Under the pieces are notes generated by a model. The model made no database searches. It was not told where the DNA came from and saw only the letters and a list, made by a program, of their open reading frames with translations. 64,000 bases of DNA from Pseudorhodoferax sp. Leaf274 (GTDB lineage: Bacteria; Pseudomonadota; Gammaproteobacteria; Burkholderiales; Burkholderiaceae_C). The stretch is from the NCBI RefSeq assembly GCF_001422445.1, contig NZ_LMNA01000001.1:127116-191115 (forward strand). Reading direction: 5' to 3'. Made by a program: the position numbers and the translations under genes. Shown here one piece after another: positions 1-6,680 of the stretch. Each line of letters begins with the position of its first letter. Within the stretch, counting starts at the first letter, position 1.

Positions 1-612
1 CGTCGCCATGGGCATGCGGATGCTCTCGACGACAACGCCACCCTGCTTGGCAAGCTCGGCTTTGAACGCGGCTTCAGCGTCGATGCCTGGACCGTAGTCG
101 GTCACAGCGGTCACGATCTTCTTCAGACCCTGCTTCGCTGCCCACTGCGCGAGCGGCACGGTGACCTGCCACAGCGTGTAGCTGGTCCGGATGAAATAGT
201 CGGACTTCTCGGTGATCGAGGAAGTCGCGGCGTTGAAGATGACCGTCGGCGTCTTCGACTGCTGGATGAGCGGCGCCACCGCCATGGCATTCGGCGTGAA
301 GACGAAGCCGCCCAGGAAGTCGACCTTGTCCTTGACGATGAGTTCTTGCGCGAGAACCTTGGTCTGCGCCGGGTTCGGCCCGCCGGTGTCGCGGTAGATG
401 AGCTCCACGTCCTTGCCCGCGAGCTTGCCGCCCTGGCTGGCAATGTAGGCCTCGGCGCCTGCCTTGAACAGCGTACCGTAGTGGGCAAACGGGCCGGAGA
501 ACGGTCCGATGATGCCGACCTTGACCTTCAGGTCCTGTGCAAGCGCCAGGGGTGGGGTGAGAGCCGTTGCGGCCAGAACAGCGCCGCACAGAACGCGTCG
601 GGTCAGTGGCAT
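1..612 (-). CDS. ABC transporter substrate-binding protein, branched-chain amino acid type (partial, C-terminus beyond left edge)
   Basis: The minus-strand frame from the ATG at 612 reads MPLTRRVLCGAVLAATALTP followed by an alanine-rich stretch ending in ALAQ, a typical Sec signal peptide. The mature part shows the Peripla_BP_6 pattern: KVGIIGPFSGPFAHYG near residues 30-45, then a type I periplasmic-binding fold with FLGGFVFTPNAMAVAPL and AVTDYGPG. This family (LivJ-like) delivers hydrophobic amino acids or aromatic and other organic acids to a LivHMGF-type importer; the ligand cannot be read from sequence. A GGAGG ribosome site lies about 5 bases before the ATG. About 204 of an expected 380-400 residues are in the window. 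Upstream lie two palindromes of MarR-operator type. Confidence 0.9.
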   Translation of the reverse strand, partial: MPLTRRVLCGAVLAATALTPPLALAQDLKVKVGIIGPFSGPFAHYGTLFKAGAEAYIASQGGKLAGKDVELIYRDTGGPNPAQTKVLAQELIVKDKVDFLGGFVFTPNAMAVAPLIQQSKTPTVIFNAATSSITEKSDYFIRTSYTLWQVTVPLAQWAAKQGLKKIVTAVTDYGPGIDAEAAFKAELAKQGGVVVESIRMPMAT

Positions 613-963
613 GTTGCCTCCTTGGTTGTCGTGCCGTTCGGGGATACGGCCTTCGCGGCGAATTTTGGTTGAAATACCAACTAGTTGCAATATCAACTTA
701 TTGGTGAAAACCCTTGTTGCAAGTCATGGCACGGGAGCCCTGCACCGGCGCCATCAGTTGCTTGGCTTGCCGCGCAAGTGCTGCAGGTTCGATACGAGCA
801 CGCACCGTCTGCTTGAGGGAGTGCGACGTCAGCTGGGTGGAACGTAGGCTACGGCGCACGAGAAGTGAGGCCAAAGTCTGGCCCGTCTGGACAGCCCGTT
901 TGCCTACGCTGTACTTCTCACAAACCCACTGCCAACAGGCGGTTCAACCGAGAGGAAATGACC
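613..963. promoter_or_regulatory. Intergenic promoter region with AT-rich island
   Basis: This gene-free stretch separates the divergent ABC receptor gene and the csbD-like gene. About 640-720 is clearly AT-richer than its surroundings and holds the palindromes listed separately, so the receptor promoter is probably there. The part nearer 964 must carry the csbD-like promoter, but I see no convincing -35/-10 pair. No protein is supported here. Confidence 0.5.
665..698. promoter_or_regulatory. Tandem palindromes, probable MarR-type operators
   Basis: Two perfect dyads lie side by side: TTGGT-N6-ACCAA at 665-680 and AGTTG-N6-CAACT at 683-698. Their centres are 18 bp apart, and a third TTGGT half-site starts at 701, which is 36 bp after the first. 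The second dyad, AGTTGCAATATCAACT, has the TTG-N-CAA core often seen in MarR-family operators. They lie 53-87 bases upstream of the receptor ATG on its own strand, a sensible place for repression. No MarR gene is adjacent inside the window; the controlling gene may lie beyond the left edge. Confidence 0.5.
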
Positions 964-1149
964 ATGAATACCGATCAAGTCAAGGGCGCCCTGAAGGATG
1001 CAGCGGGCAAAGTGCAAGAGAAGGTCGGCGAGGTGACTGGCAGCCGCGAGCAGGAGGCCAAGGGAGTTGCGAAGCAAGTTGAAGGCAAGACCCAGAAGAG
1101 CTTCGGCGACACCAAGGAAGCCGTCAAGGACGCAGCAAACAAGCCGTAA
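964..1149 (+). CDS. CsbD-like general stress protein
   Basis: This 61-residue hydrophilic protein begins MNTDQVKGALKDAAGKVQE and continues with repeated K/E/A heptad-like segments (VGEVTGS, KGVAKQVEGKTQ, GDTKEAVKDAA). The KGxxKxxxGKxxExxGxxTG pattern is that of the CsbD/YjbJ family of small cytoplasmic stress proteins, strongly induced in many bacteria but of unknown biochemical role. I chose the ATG at 964 because AGAGGA lies 7 bases upstream; the in-frame ATG at 958 is too close to that site. It stands alone and is closed by a strong terminator, so it is likely monocistronic. Confidence 0.93.
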   Translation: MNTDQVKGALKDAAGKVQEKVGEVTGSREQEAKGVAKQVEGKTQKSFGDTKEAVKDAANKP

Positions 1150-1176
1150 GTTTCGGCAGGTGTTCGCACCATGTAC

Positions 1177-1198
1177 AAAAGCGGCCGAGGCCGCTTTT
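1177..1198 (+). terminator. Rho-independent terminator of the csbD-like gene
   Basis: A perfect inverted repeat AAAAGCGGCC-GA-GGCCGCTTTT forms a GC-rich stem with an A tract before and a T tract after it. It lies 28 bases after the csbD-like stop codon. The A/T symmetry means it could also stop transcription arriving from the right. Confidence 0.85.
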
Positions 1199-1768
1199 CT
1201 TCGCATGGGCTGCGGACAGAAGGACAAGTCGGTCCGCCTGTGCTGGTAGGAGCCACGCGGCGAACTTGCGCCATGCCGGCGCGTGCGCCGATTCTTGGAT
1301 CCATCCAACGCTTGCGGATGGCATCGTCGGCTTTGGAAACGCGGGGTTCACTGGGCGAAGGCTTTCGCTCTTTCGTTGCCGCGCTGCTGACTCGATCCGA
1401 GGGTGGCGACGTTCCAGTCCACCTCTTGCCAGAAATGTCGAACGGCGTCTCGCCGTTCGCTGAAGCAACGCTGGTCGGCGCCCATGCCCCGCGGCTCTTC
1501 GGCAACTCGCGTGGCAAGTGCCTCCAGCTTCTGCGCGCCCAAGCACACCGCACCGAGACAGCGCAGCCCTCCTGCAGGCCGACGGGCCAGTCCACTGGTT
1601 TGAACGCGACCAAGGCTGGCATCCCACGCACCAGCATGCGTAGCATGGGGACCGCTGCCGGGCAGCGGGCGCCGTGCAGCCGACGGTGAACTCTCGGTCC
1701 CGCTCGCTCTGCAGGCTCTCGCGCAAAACCACTCGCGACCGAGGCGACAGTCTCGAGCGGCCGACCCG
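1199..1768. other. Gene-free stretch, possibly degenerate DNA
   Basis: About 570 bases without a credible gene between the csbD terminator and the nitronate monooxygenase stop. Long open frames exist on both strands, but none shows a ribosome site, a consistent codon bias or a family motif. Its composition is less extreme than the neighbouring genes. It may be the remains of a decayed gene; I could not identify any domain in six frames. Confidence 0.4.
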
Positions 1769-2736
1769 CTATCCCACGGCCTTCTCTTCGAAGCGCTCGT
1801 CGGCATGGTATTCGCGCCGTAGCTCGCGCACCAATTGGGCCACGGTCGGCAGCCCGTGTACGCCAGAGACCGAGTGGCCGGCGCTCCAGATGTCGGTCCA
1901 TCGCTGGTTCGGGGCGGCGTTGGCGCCGCCGCCGTAGCGACGCCGCGCCTCCTCCACCGATATGCTCTCATCCAGCGTCGCGAGGTCAATGCCCAGCCGC
2001 CGCGCAGACGGTGCCAGGAAGCTGGCGGGCAGGCCAGTGAAACCGCGCGTGAGCCGCACGTCGTCGATGGAGCTGTCCACCAGCATCTGCCGGTATTGCT
2101 CACTCGCCATGCTTTCGCGTGTGGCGATGAAGCGCGTGCCCATGATGCCCAGCGTGCAGCCCAGTGCCCGCGCGGCGCGCAGTGCCACGCCGTCGGACAG
2201 GCCACCGGCCAGCACAACGGGACCACCGAACACCTTGCGCACCGCCCGCACGAAAGCGAAAGGGTTGGCCCACCCTGTGTGCCCGCCTGCACCGGCCGTG
2301 AGCAGCACGAGGCCGTCCACTCCCGACTCGATGGCGCGGAGCGCATGGTGCAGCGAGGCGACATCGGCGAACACCCGGCACCCGGCCGCATGCAGCCGCG
2401 GTACCACCGCGCTGGGCGAGCCTACGCTGGTGATGACGAGCCGGACGCGGTGGCGCGCCATCAGCTCGACTCGGCCATCACCCGGACCGGGTCACGCCGC
2501 ATAATGAGGTTGGGGCAGTACGGTGCCGTGCGGTCGAGGGCCGCCACGGCTTCCGCGTCCAGCCGCGTCATCCAGGCATCGAACTCTTCCAAGGTGCCGC
2601 AGTTGGCGGTCGGGAACGCGCCGATCACGCCGGCCGCGCAGGCCGCGGACACCAGCTCGATGCCCGAGACGCGCAGCATGGGCGCGGCGATCACCGGCAG
2701 AGCGAGGCAATCGAGAAAAGAGAAGTCAGGGGTCAT
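1769..2736 (-). pseudogene. Nitronate monooxygenase (2-nitropropane dioxygenase-like), frameshifted
   Basis: Nitronate monooxygenases are FMN enzymes that oxidise alkyl nitronates. The N-terminal part (ATG at 2736) reads FLDCLALPVIAAPMLRVSG and later PYCPNLIMRRDP, then stops at 2461-2463 after about 91 residues. The remaining 230 residues continue in another frame from 2461 with RHRVRLVITSVGSPSAVV, the AGAGGHTGW flavin-binding segment, GGLSDG and GIMGTRFIAT. Joined, they make about 322 residues, the normal size. The total length is one base short of a whole number of codons, so a single missing base near 2465 would restore the frame. The two parts meet at a TGATG stop/start overlap, so re-initiation is possible but would separate the flavin-binding half. 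Real decay or sequence error are both possible. Confidence 0.8.
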
Positions 2737-2804
2737 GTCGAAATTTGCAGAGTCCTTGACCAGGCCAGCATCGGCTGCCTCTTCGGGTACCGGTCCGCGC
2801 GACG

Positions 2805-3908
2805 TCACAGCGATCGGCGGGCATCGTCCAGCGCAGGCGCAGCTCCCAGCGCGCCGGCATCGACACCGTCCAACGGCACCGGAAAGCGCGCCAGCGAGAG
2901 CGGCGCATCCTGCGCCAGGCGCGCGCGCTGCGCGAACTGCGCGAGGCCGGCGAGTTCGCCGGGCTCCACCACCGGTGCGACAGGCAGGTCGTGCCTTGCC
3001 AGATCTTCGAACGCCTGCGCCGCGTCGCGGCCGGCCAGCTGTGCAGCGATGCGCGCGTTGATGGCCTGCGCCACCTTCTTGCGCGCGCCGAGCGTGCGGT
3101 AGGCCGCGTCGGCGAAAGGCCCCATGTCCAACGCCTCGCACAGGCGCACCCAGAAGTGGTCTTCCAGCGCGGCCACCGACAGCGCGCGTCCGTCGCGGCA
3201 GGCAAAGCTGCCGTAGGCCGGCTTGGCGAGCGTGGCGGCGCGCTGGGCCTGCAGGTCGGTGGCGCCGTCCGCCCGGTATGCACCCAGGCGCGGGTTCATC
3301 CAGTGCAGCACGCAATCTGCCAGCGCCACGTCCAGGTGCTGGCCGCGCCCGGTGTGCTGGCGCTGCAGCAGGGCCGCGAGCGTGGCCGACAGCGCGTACA
3401 TCGACCCGCACAGGTCGGCCACCGGCAGCGCGAAGTTGTGCGCGGGCGGCCCGCCGGGTTCGCCCGAGATGGCCAGCGCGCCGGCTGCGGCCAGATAGTT
3501 GATGTCGTGGCCGGGCAGGTTGGCCCAGGGGCCATCCTGCCCGTAACCGCTCAGCGAGACGTAGACCAGGCGCGGGCAGCTCTCGCGCAGGCTGTCGTAG
3601 TCCAACCCGAGGCGGGCCATGACGCCGGGCCGGTAGGACTCCACCACCACGTCGGCCTGCGCCACCAGCGCGCGGATCTCGGCACGCTGGGCCGGGTCCT
3701 TGAGGTCGGCCAGCAGGCTCTGCTTGCCGCGATTGACGGCCTCGAAGGCCCCAGGGCCCATGCGGCGCGCATTGTCGCCGCCGGGCGGGCGCTCGACCTT
3801 GACCACGCGCGCGCCCATCTCGGCCAGACTCTGCGTGAAGAATGGCCCCGGCAGCAGTTCGCTGAAGTCGACGACGGTGACGCCCGTCAGCGGAGCTGCG
3901 CCCTTCAT
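2805..3908 (-). CDS. CoA-transferase family III (CaiB/BaiF-type) protein
   Basis: This 367-residue protein begins MKGAAPLTGVTVVDFSELLPGP. It carries the class III signature: FFTQSLAEMGARVVKVERP, GDNARRMGP, NRGKQSLLADLKDP, VVESYRPGVMARLGLDY and YVSLSGYGQDGP, and an Asp in PVADLCGSMYAL that corresponds to the catalytic aspartate of the family. Such enzymes move CoA between acyl-CoA and a carboxylic acid in the cytoplasm; length suits the alpha-methylacyl-CoA racemase-like subgroup (about 360-400 residues), so racemase activity is an alternative. It overlaps the acyl-CoA synthetase remnant by ATGA. The neighbours (RidA, synthetase remnant, nitronate monooxygenase) suggest a former acyl-CoA operon; the substrate is unknown. 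Confidence 0.9.
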   Translation of the reverse strand: MKGAAPLTGVTVVDFSELLPGPFFTQSLAEMGARVVKVERPPGGDNARRMGPGAFEAVNRGKQSLLADLKDPAQRAEIRALVAQADVVVESYRPGVMARLGLDYDSLRESCPRLVYVSLSGYGQDGPWANLPGHDINYLAAAGALAISGEPGGPPAHNFALPVADLCGSMYALSATLAALLQRQHTGRGQHLDVALADCVLHWMNPRLGAYRADGATDLQAQRAATLAKPAYGSFACRDGRALSVAALEDHFWVRLCEALDMGPFADAAYRTLGARKKVAQAINARIAAQLAGRDAAQAFEDLARHDLPVAPVVEPGELAGLAQFAQRARLAQDAPLSLARFPVPLDGVDAGALGAAPALDDARRSL

Positions 3909-4452
3909 GCCGCGCTCCGTTCGACGATCACCGCGTCCAACGGCAGCACGCCCTCGCCTTCGGCGCCCACCCAGACCGGGTTGAGGTCCATCTCCTCGAT
4001 GGTCGAGGCGTTCGCGGTGACGAACTCGGAGACGGCCACGAGCAGCCGCTCCAGCGCCGCCACGTCGGCCGCCGGCCGTCCGCGCGCGCCGGCCAGCAGC
4101 GGAAAGCAACGCATCTCGCGGACCATGGCCGCCGCGTCGGCGGGGCCGACCGGCAGCAGGCGGCGCGTCACGTCGCGCAGGATCTCCACGTAGATGCCGC
4201 CCAGCCCGAAGGTCATCACGTGGCCGAACACCGGGTCGCGCGTCACGCCAACCATCAGCTCGGTGCCCCGCGCGGCGCCATCTTCTCGACCAGCAGGCCC
4301 TCGATGCGCGCACCGGGCTTGTGCCAGGTGGCCGCGGCCATGATGTCGTCCCAGGCGGTCTCCACATGGGCGCCGTCAGCGAGATTGACCTGCACGCCGC
4401 CAATGTCCGACTTGTGCAGGATGTCGCGGCTGGCGATCTTGGCCACGACCGG
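3905..4452 (-). pseudogene. Remnant of ADP-forming acyl-CoA synthetase (ATP-grasp domain only)
   Basis: Reading from 4452 the frame gives PVVAKIASRDILHKSDIGGV, the start of the ATP-grasp domain of NDP-forming acetyl/acyl-CoA synthetases, then VLVEKM-like APRG. A shift near 4262 breaks it; it resumes as ELMVGVTRDPVFGHVMTFG, FPLLAGARGRP and MDLNPVWVG to the stop at 3905. The stretch is one base short of full codons, next to a GGGG run. Full-length relatives are about 700 residues; only the last 180 or so remain. The upstream CoA-binding and ligase domains are gone, and the remnant begins directly after the RidA stop codon, where a conserved Tyr of the family would be. This looks like a deletion scar. 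The fragment overlaps the CoA-transferase start by ATGA. Confidence 0.8.
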
Positions 4453-4842
4453 CTACGGCAGCTTCGCCACCACCTTGATCTCGAAGTCGAAGCCGTAGAG
4501 CCAGGTCACGCCCACGCAGGTGATGTTGGGGTACGGCGCCTCGCCCCAGTACTCGGGCACGACGGCCCAGATACGTTCGAACTTCTCGGCAGGGTCGACG
4601 ATGAAGACCGTCACGTCGACCACGTCGTCGAAGCCGCAGCCGGCCGCCGCCAGCACCGCGTTGAGGTTCTCGAAGGCGCGGCGCACCTGGGCTTCCAGGC
4701 CCGGTTCGGGCGAGCCGTCCTCGCGGCTGCCGACCTGGCCCGAGACGAACAAGAAGCCGTTGGAGCGCACGGCAGGCGAGTAGCGGTTGCGCTCATACAG
4801 CGCCTGGCGGCCTGCGGGAAAGACGACGTCACGTTGTGCCAT
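4453..4842 (-). CDS. RidA/YjgF/YER057c/UK114 family protein
   Basis: This 129-residue protein begins MAQRDVVFPAGRQALYERNR and has the RidA landmarks: FLFVSGQVGSREDG, a central QVRRAFENLNAVLAAAG helix, DVVDVTVFIVDP and the C-terminal EIKVVAKLP. RidA proteins are trimeric and hydrolyse reactive enamine/imine intermediates; this member lacks an obvious canonical arginine near residue 105 (segment YPNITCVGVTWL), so it may belong to a subgroup with another substrate. I chose the ATG at 4842 because homologues start there; an in-frame ATG at 4878 is possible. Its TAG stop abuts the synthetase remnant. It is divergent from the LysR gene at 4970, which may control it. Confidence 0.88.
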   Translation of the reverse strand: MAQRDVVFPAGRQALYERNRYSPAVRSNGFLFVSGQVGSREDGSPEPGLEAQVRRAFENLNAVLAAAGCGFDDVVDVTVFIVDPAEKFERIWAVVPEYWGEAPYPNITCVGVTWLYGFDFEIKVVAKLP

Positions 4843-4969
4843 GGAAATGCCTTGGTGGATGGATTCAGGATGGCGCAACTGTAGAAAGCCGCGCCCGTGC
4901 GATCAACGCGCCGGTCCACCCACCACTGTTCGTAAACTCCAAACAATCCCCGATCCCACCGGAGCACGC

Positions 4970-6010
4970 ATGGACCGTTTCGATGCGATGCAGGCCTTCG
5001 CCCGTGTCGTGGAAGCCGGCAGCTTCACCAAGGCCGCCGACACGCTGCACATGGGCAAGACCAGCGTCACCCATCTCGTGCAGCAGCTCGAGGCGCGGCT
5101 GCGCGTGAAGCTGCTGAACCGCACCACGCGCCGCGTGCACCTCACGGCCGATGGCGCTGCCTATTACGAGCGCGTGGTGCGCCTGCTGGCCGACGTGGAC
5201 GACGCCGAGACCAGCCTGTCCAGCGCGGCTCGCGCGCCGCGTGGCCGGCTGCGCGTGGACGTGCCGAGCCCGCTCGCGCGCATGCTGCTGGTGCCGGCGC
5301 TGCCGGACTTCCATGCGCGCTATCCCGAGATCCAGCTCGACATGGGCGTCAGCGACCGCATGGTCGACCTGATCGGCGAGAACGTGGACTGCGTGCTGCG
5401 CGGCGGCCGCATCGCCAACCCCTCGCTCGTGGCGCGCCACGTGGGCGACCTGCAGCTGGGCGTGTACGCGGCGCCCGGCTACCTCGCGCTGGCCGGCCGG
5501 CCGGACCACCCGGGCATGCTGGAAGACACGCACCACCGCATCGTCGGCTTCCTGTGGTCGCGCGCGGGCAAGACCTTCCCGTACGCGATGCAGCGTGGCG
5601 ACGAGCAGGTCCGCGTGCAGGGCCGCTACGCCTTCGCGGTGGACGACGGCAACGCCTACCTCGCGGCCGGCCTGGCCGGCCTGGGCGTGCTGTGGCTGCC
5701 CGAGTACATGGCCAGGCCGCACCGCGCCAGTGGCGAGCTCGTGCCGCTGTTCGAGGACTGGCGGCTCGACCCCATGCCGCTGTACCTGGCCTACGCGCCA
5801 AACCGGCATGTGAGCGCCAAGCTGCGCGCCTTCATCGACTGGGCCGTGGCGCTGCTGGCCGTGCATGCGCCGGTGGGCGGGCAACCTCCCTCCGGCCACA
5901 GGCCTGCCGGCGCGCCAGGGCTGGCGCGCAAGGGCGCGCCGCGCGGGCCGGCAGCGGCGCTGGCGTCCGAGGCTGTGCTTGAATCGCGCGGTACCTCCGC
6001 GGCACCATGA
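4970..6010 (+). CDS. LysR-family transcriptional regulator
   Basis: A 346-residue regulator starting MDRFDAMQAFARVVEAGSFT. The helix-turn-helix spans about residues 15-40 (FTKAADTLHMGKTSVTHLVQ), followed by LEARLRVKLLNRTTRRVHLT, and the periplasmic-binding-like effector domain runs from about 90 to 295 (RLRVDVPSPLARMLLVPALP). The first 60 residues match the large LrhA/CrgA-like subgroup. The C-terminal 40 residues after LAVHAPVGG are Pro/Ala/Gly-rich and look like an extension. GGAG lies 9 bases before the ATG. The gene overlaps lysE by ATGA, so it is probably co-transcribed with it, and it faces the ridA operon across a 127-base gap. Confidence 0.93.
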   Translation: MDRFDAMQAFARVVEAGSFTKAADTLHMGKTSVTHLVQQLEARLRVKLLNRTTRRVHLTADGAAYYERVVRLLADVDDAETSLSSAARAPRGRLRVDVPSPLARMLLVPALPDFHARYPEIQLDMGVSDRMVDLIGENVDCVLRGGRIANPSLVARHVGDLQLGVYAAPGYLALAGRPDHPGMLEDTHHRIVGFLWSRAGKTFPYAMQRGDEQVRVQGRYAFAVDDGNAYLAAGLAGLGVLWLPEYMARPHRASGELVPLFEDWRLDPMPLYLAYAPNRHVSAKLRAFIDWAVALLAVHAPVGGQPPSGHRPAGAPGLARKGAPRGPAAALASEAVLESRGTSAAP

Positions 6011-6639
6011 CCTACGCTTCTTCCCTGCTGGTGCTGGCCGGCATCTACCTCGCCGTGCTCGCCAGCCCCGGGCCCAACTTCTTCATCCTGAGCCAGATGG
6101 CGCTGCAAGGCCGGCGCGCCGAAGCGCGCTGGGTCGTCCTGGGGCTGACCACCGGCTCCATCGTCTGGGTGCTCGTGTCGCTGGCCGGGCTCAGCGCCGT
6201 GCTGGCCAGCCACCCCTGGGCCGCCGCCGCGGTGCGGCTGCTCGGTGCGGCCTACCTGCTGTGGTACGGCGCGCGGCTGCTGGCGTCGGCGTTCGTGCCG
6301 GCCCGCGCGCCGCGCGAGCATGCCCGCCCCGTTTCTGGTGCGGGGTCCAGGCTGGCGGCCTGGCGGACCGGCTTGGTGACGGGCCTGACCAACCCCAAGG
6401 GCGCGGCGTTCTGGACCAGCGCCTTCGCCACGGTCCTGCCCGCCGGCGCACCGCCGTGGTTCCTCGCCGCCACGGTGGCCCTGGTGGCGGTGCTCTCGCT
6501 GGGCTGGCATCTGGGCATCACGCTGGTGTTCGCACTGCCTGCCTTGCGCGACCGCTACCTGCGGCTGGAGCGCGTGGTCAACGGCGTCGCAGGTGGCGCC
6601 CTGGTCGTGCTGGGCCTGCAGCGCGTGGCGGGTCGCTAG
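6007..6639 (+). CDS. LysE/RhtB-family amino acid exporter
   Basis: This 210-residue membrane protein begins MTYASSLLVLAGIYLAVLAS and continues PGPNFF, the N-terminal signature of RhtB-type exporters. GLTTGSIVWVLVSLAGLSAVL, AVRLLGAAYLLWYGARLL and the TGLTNPKGAAFW motif follow; about six transmembrane helices fit. These inner-membrane proteins export amino acids or homoserine lactones; the substrate is not predictable. It overlaps the upstream LysR gene by ATGA, a common pairing in which the regulator senses the exported compound. Confidence 0.93.
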   Translation: MTYASSLLVLAGIYLAVLASPGPNFFILSQMALQGRRAEARWVVLGLTTGSIVWVLVSLAGLSAVLASHPWAAAAVRLLGAAYLLWYGARLLASAFVPARAPREHARPVSGAGSRLAAWRTGLVTGLTNPKGAAFWTSAFATVLPAGAPPWFLAATVALVAVLSLGWHLGITLVFALPALRDRYLRLERVVNGVAGGALVVLGLQRVAGR

Positions 6640-6680
6640 CACGTCGCTGCCGACCCGGCGCGGCCCCTGCGCCCCCCCGA

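Noticed and set aside
1199-1768. Possible transposase or other gene remnant
   Set aside because: No frame on either strand shows recognisable motifs, and no terminal repeats flank it.
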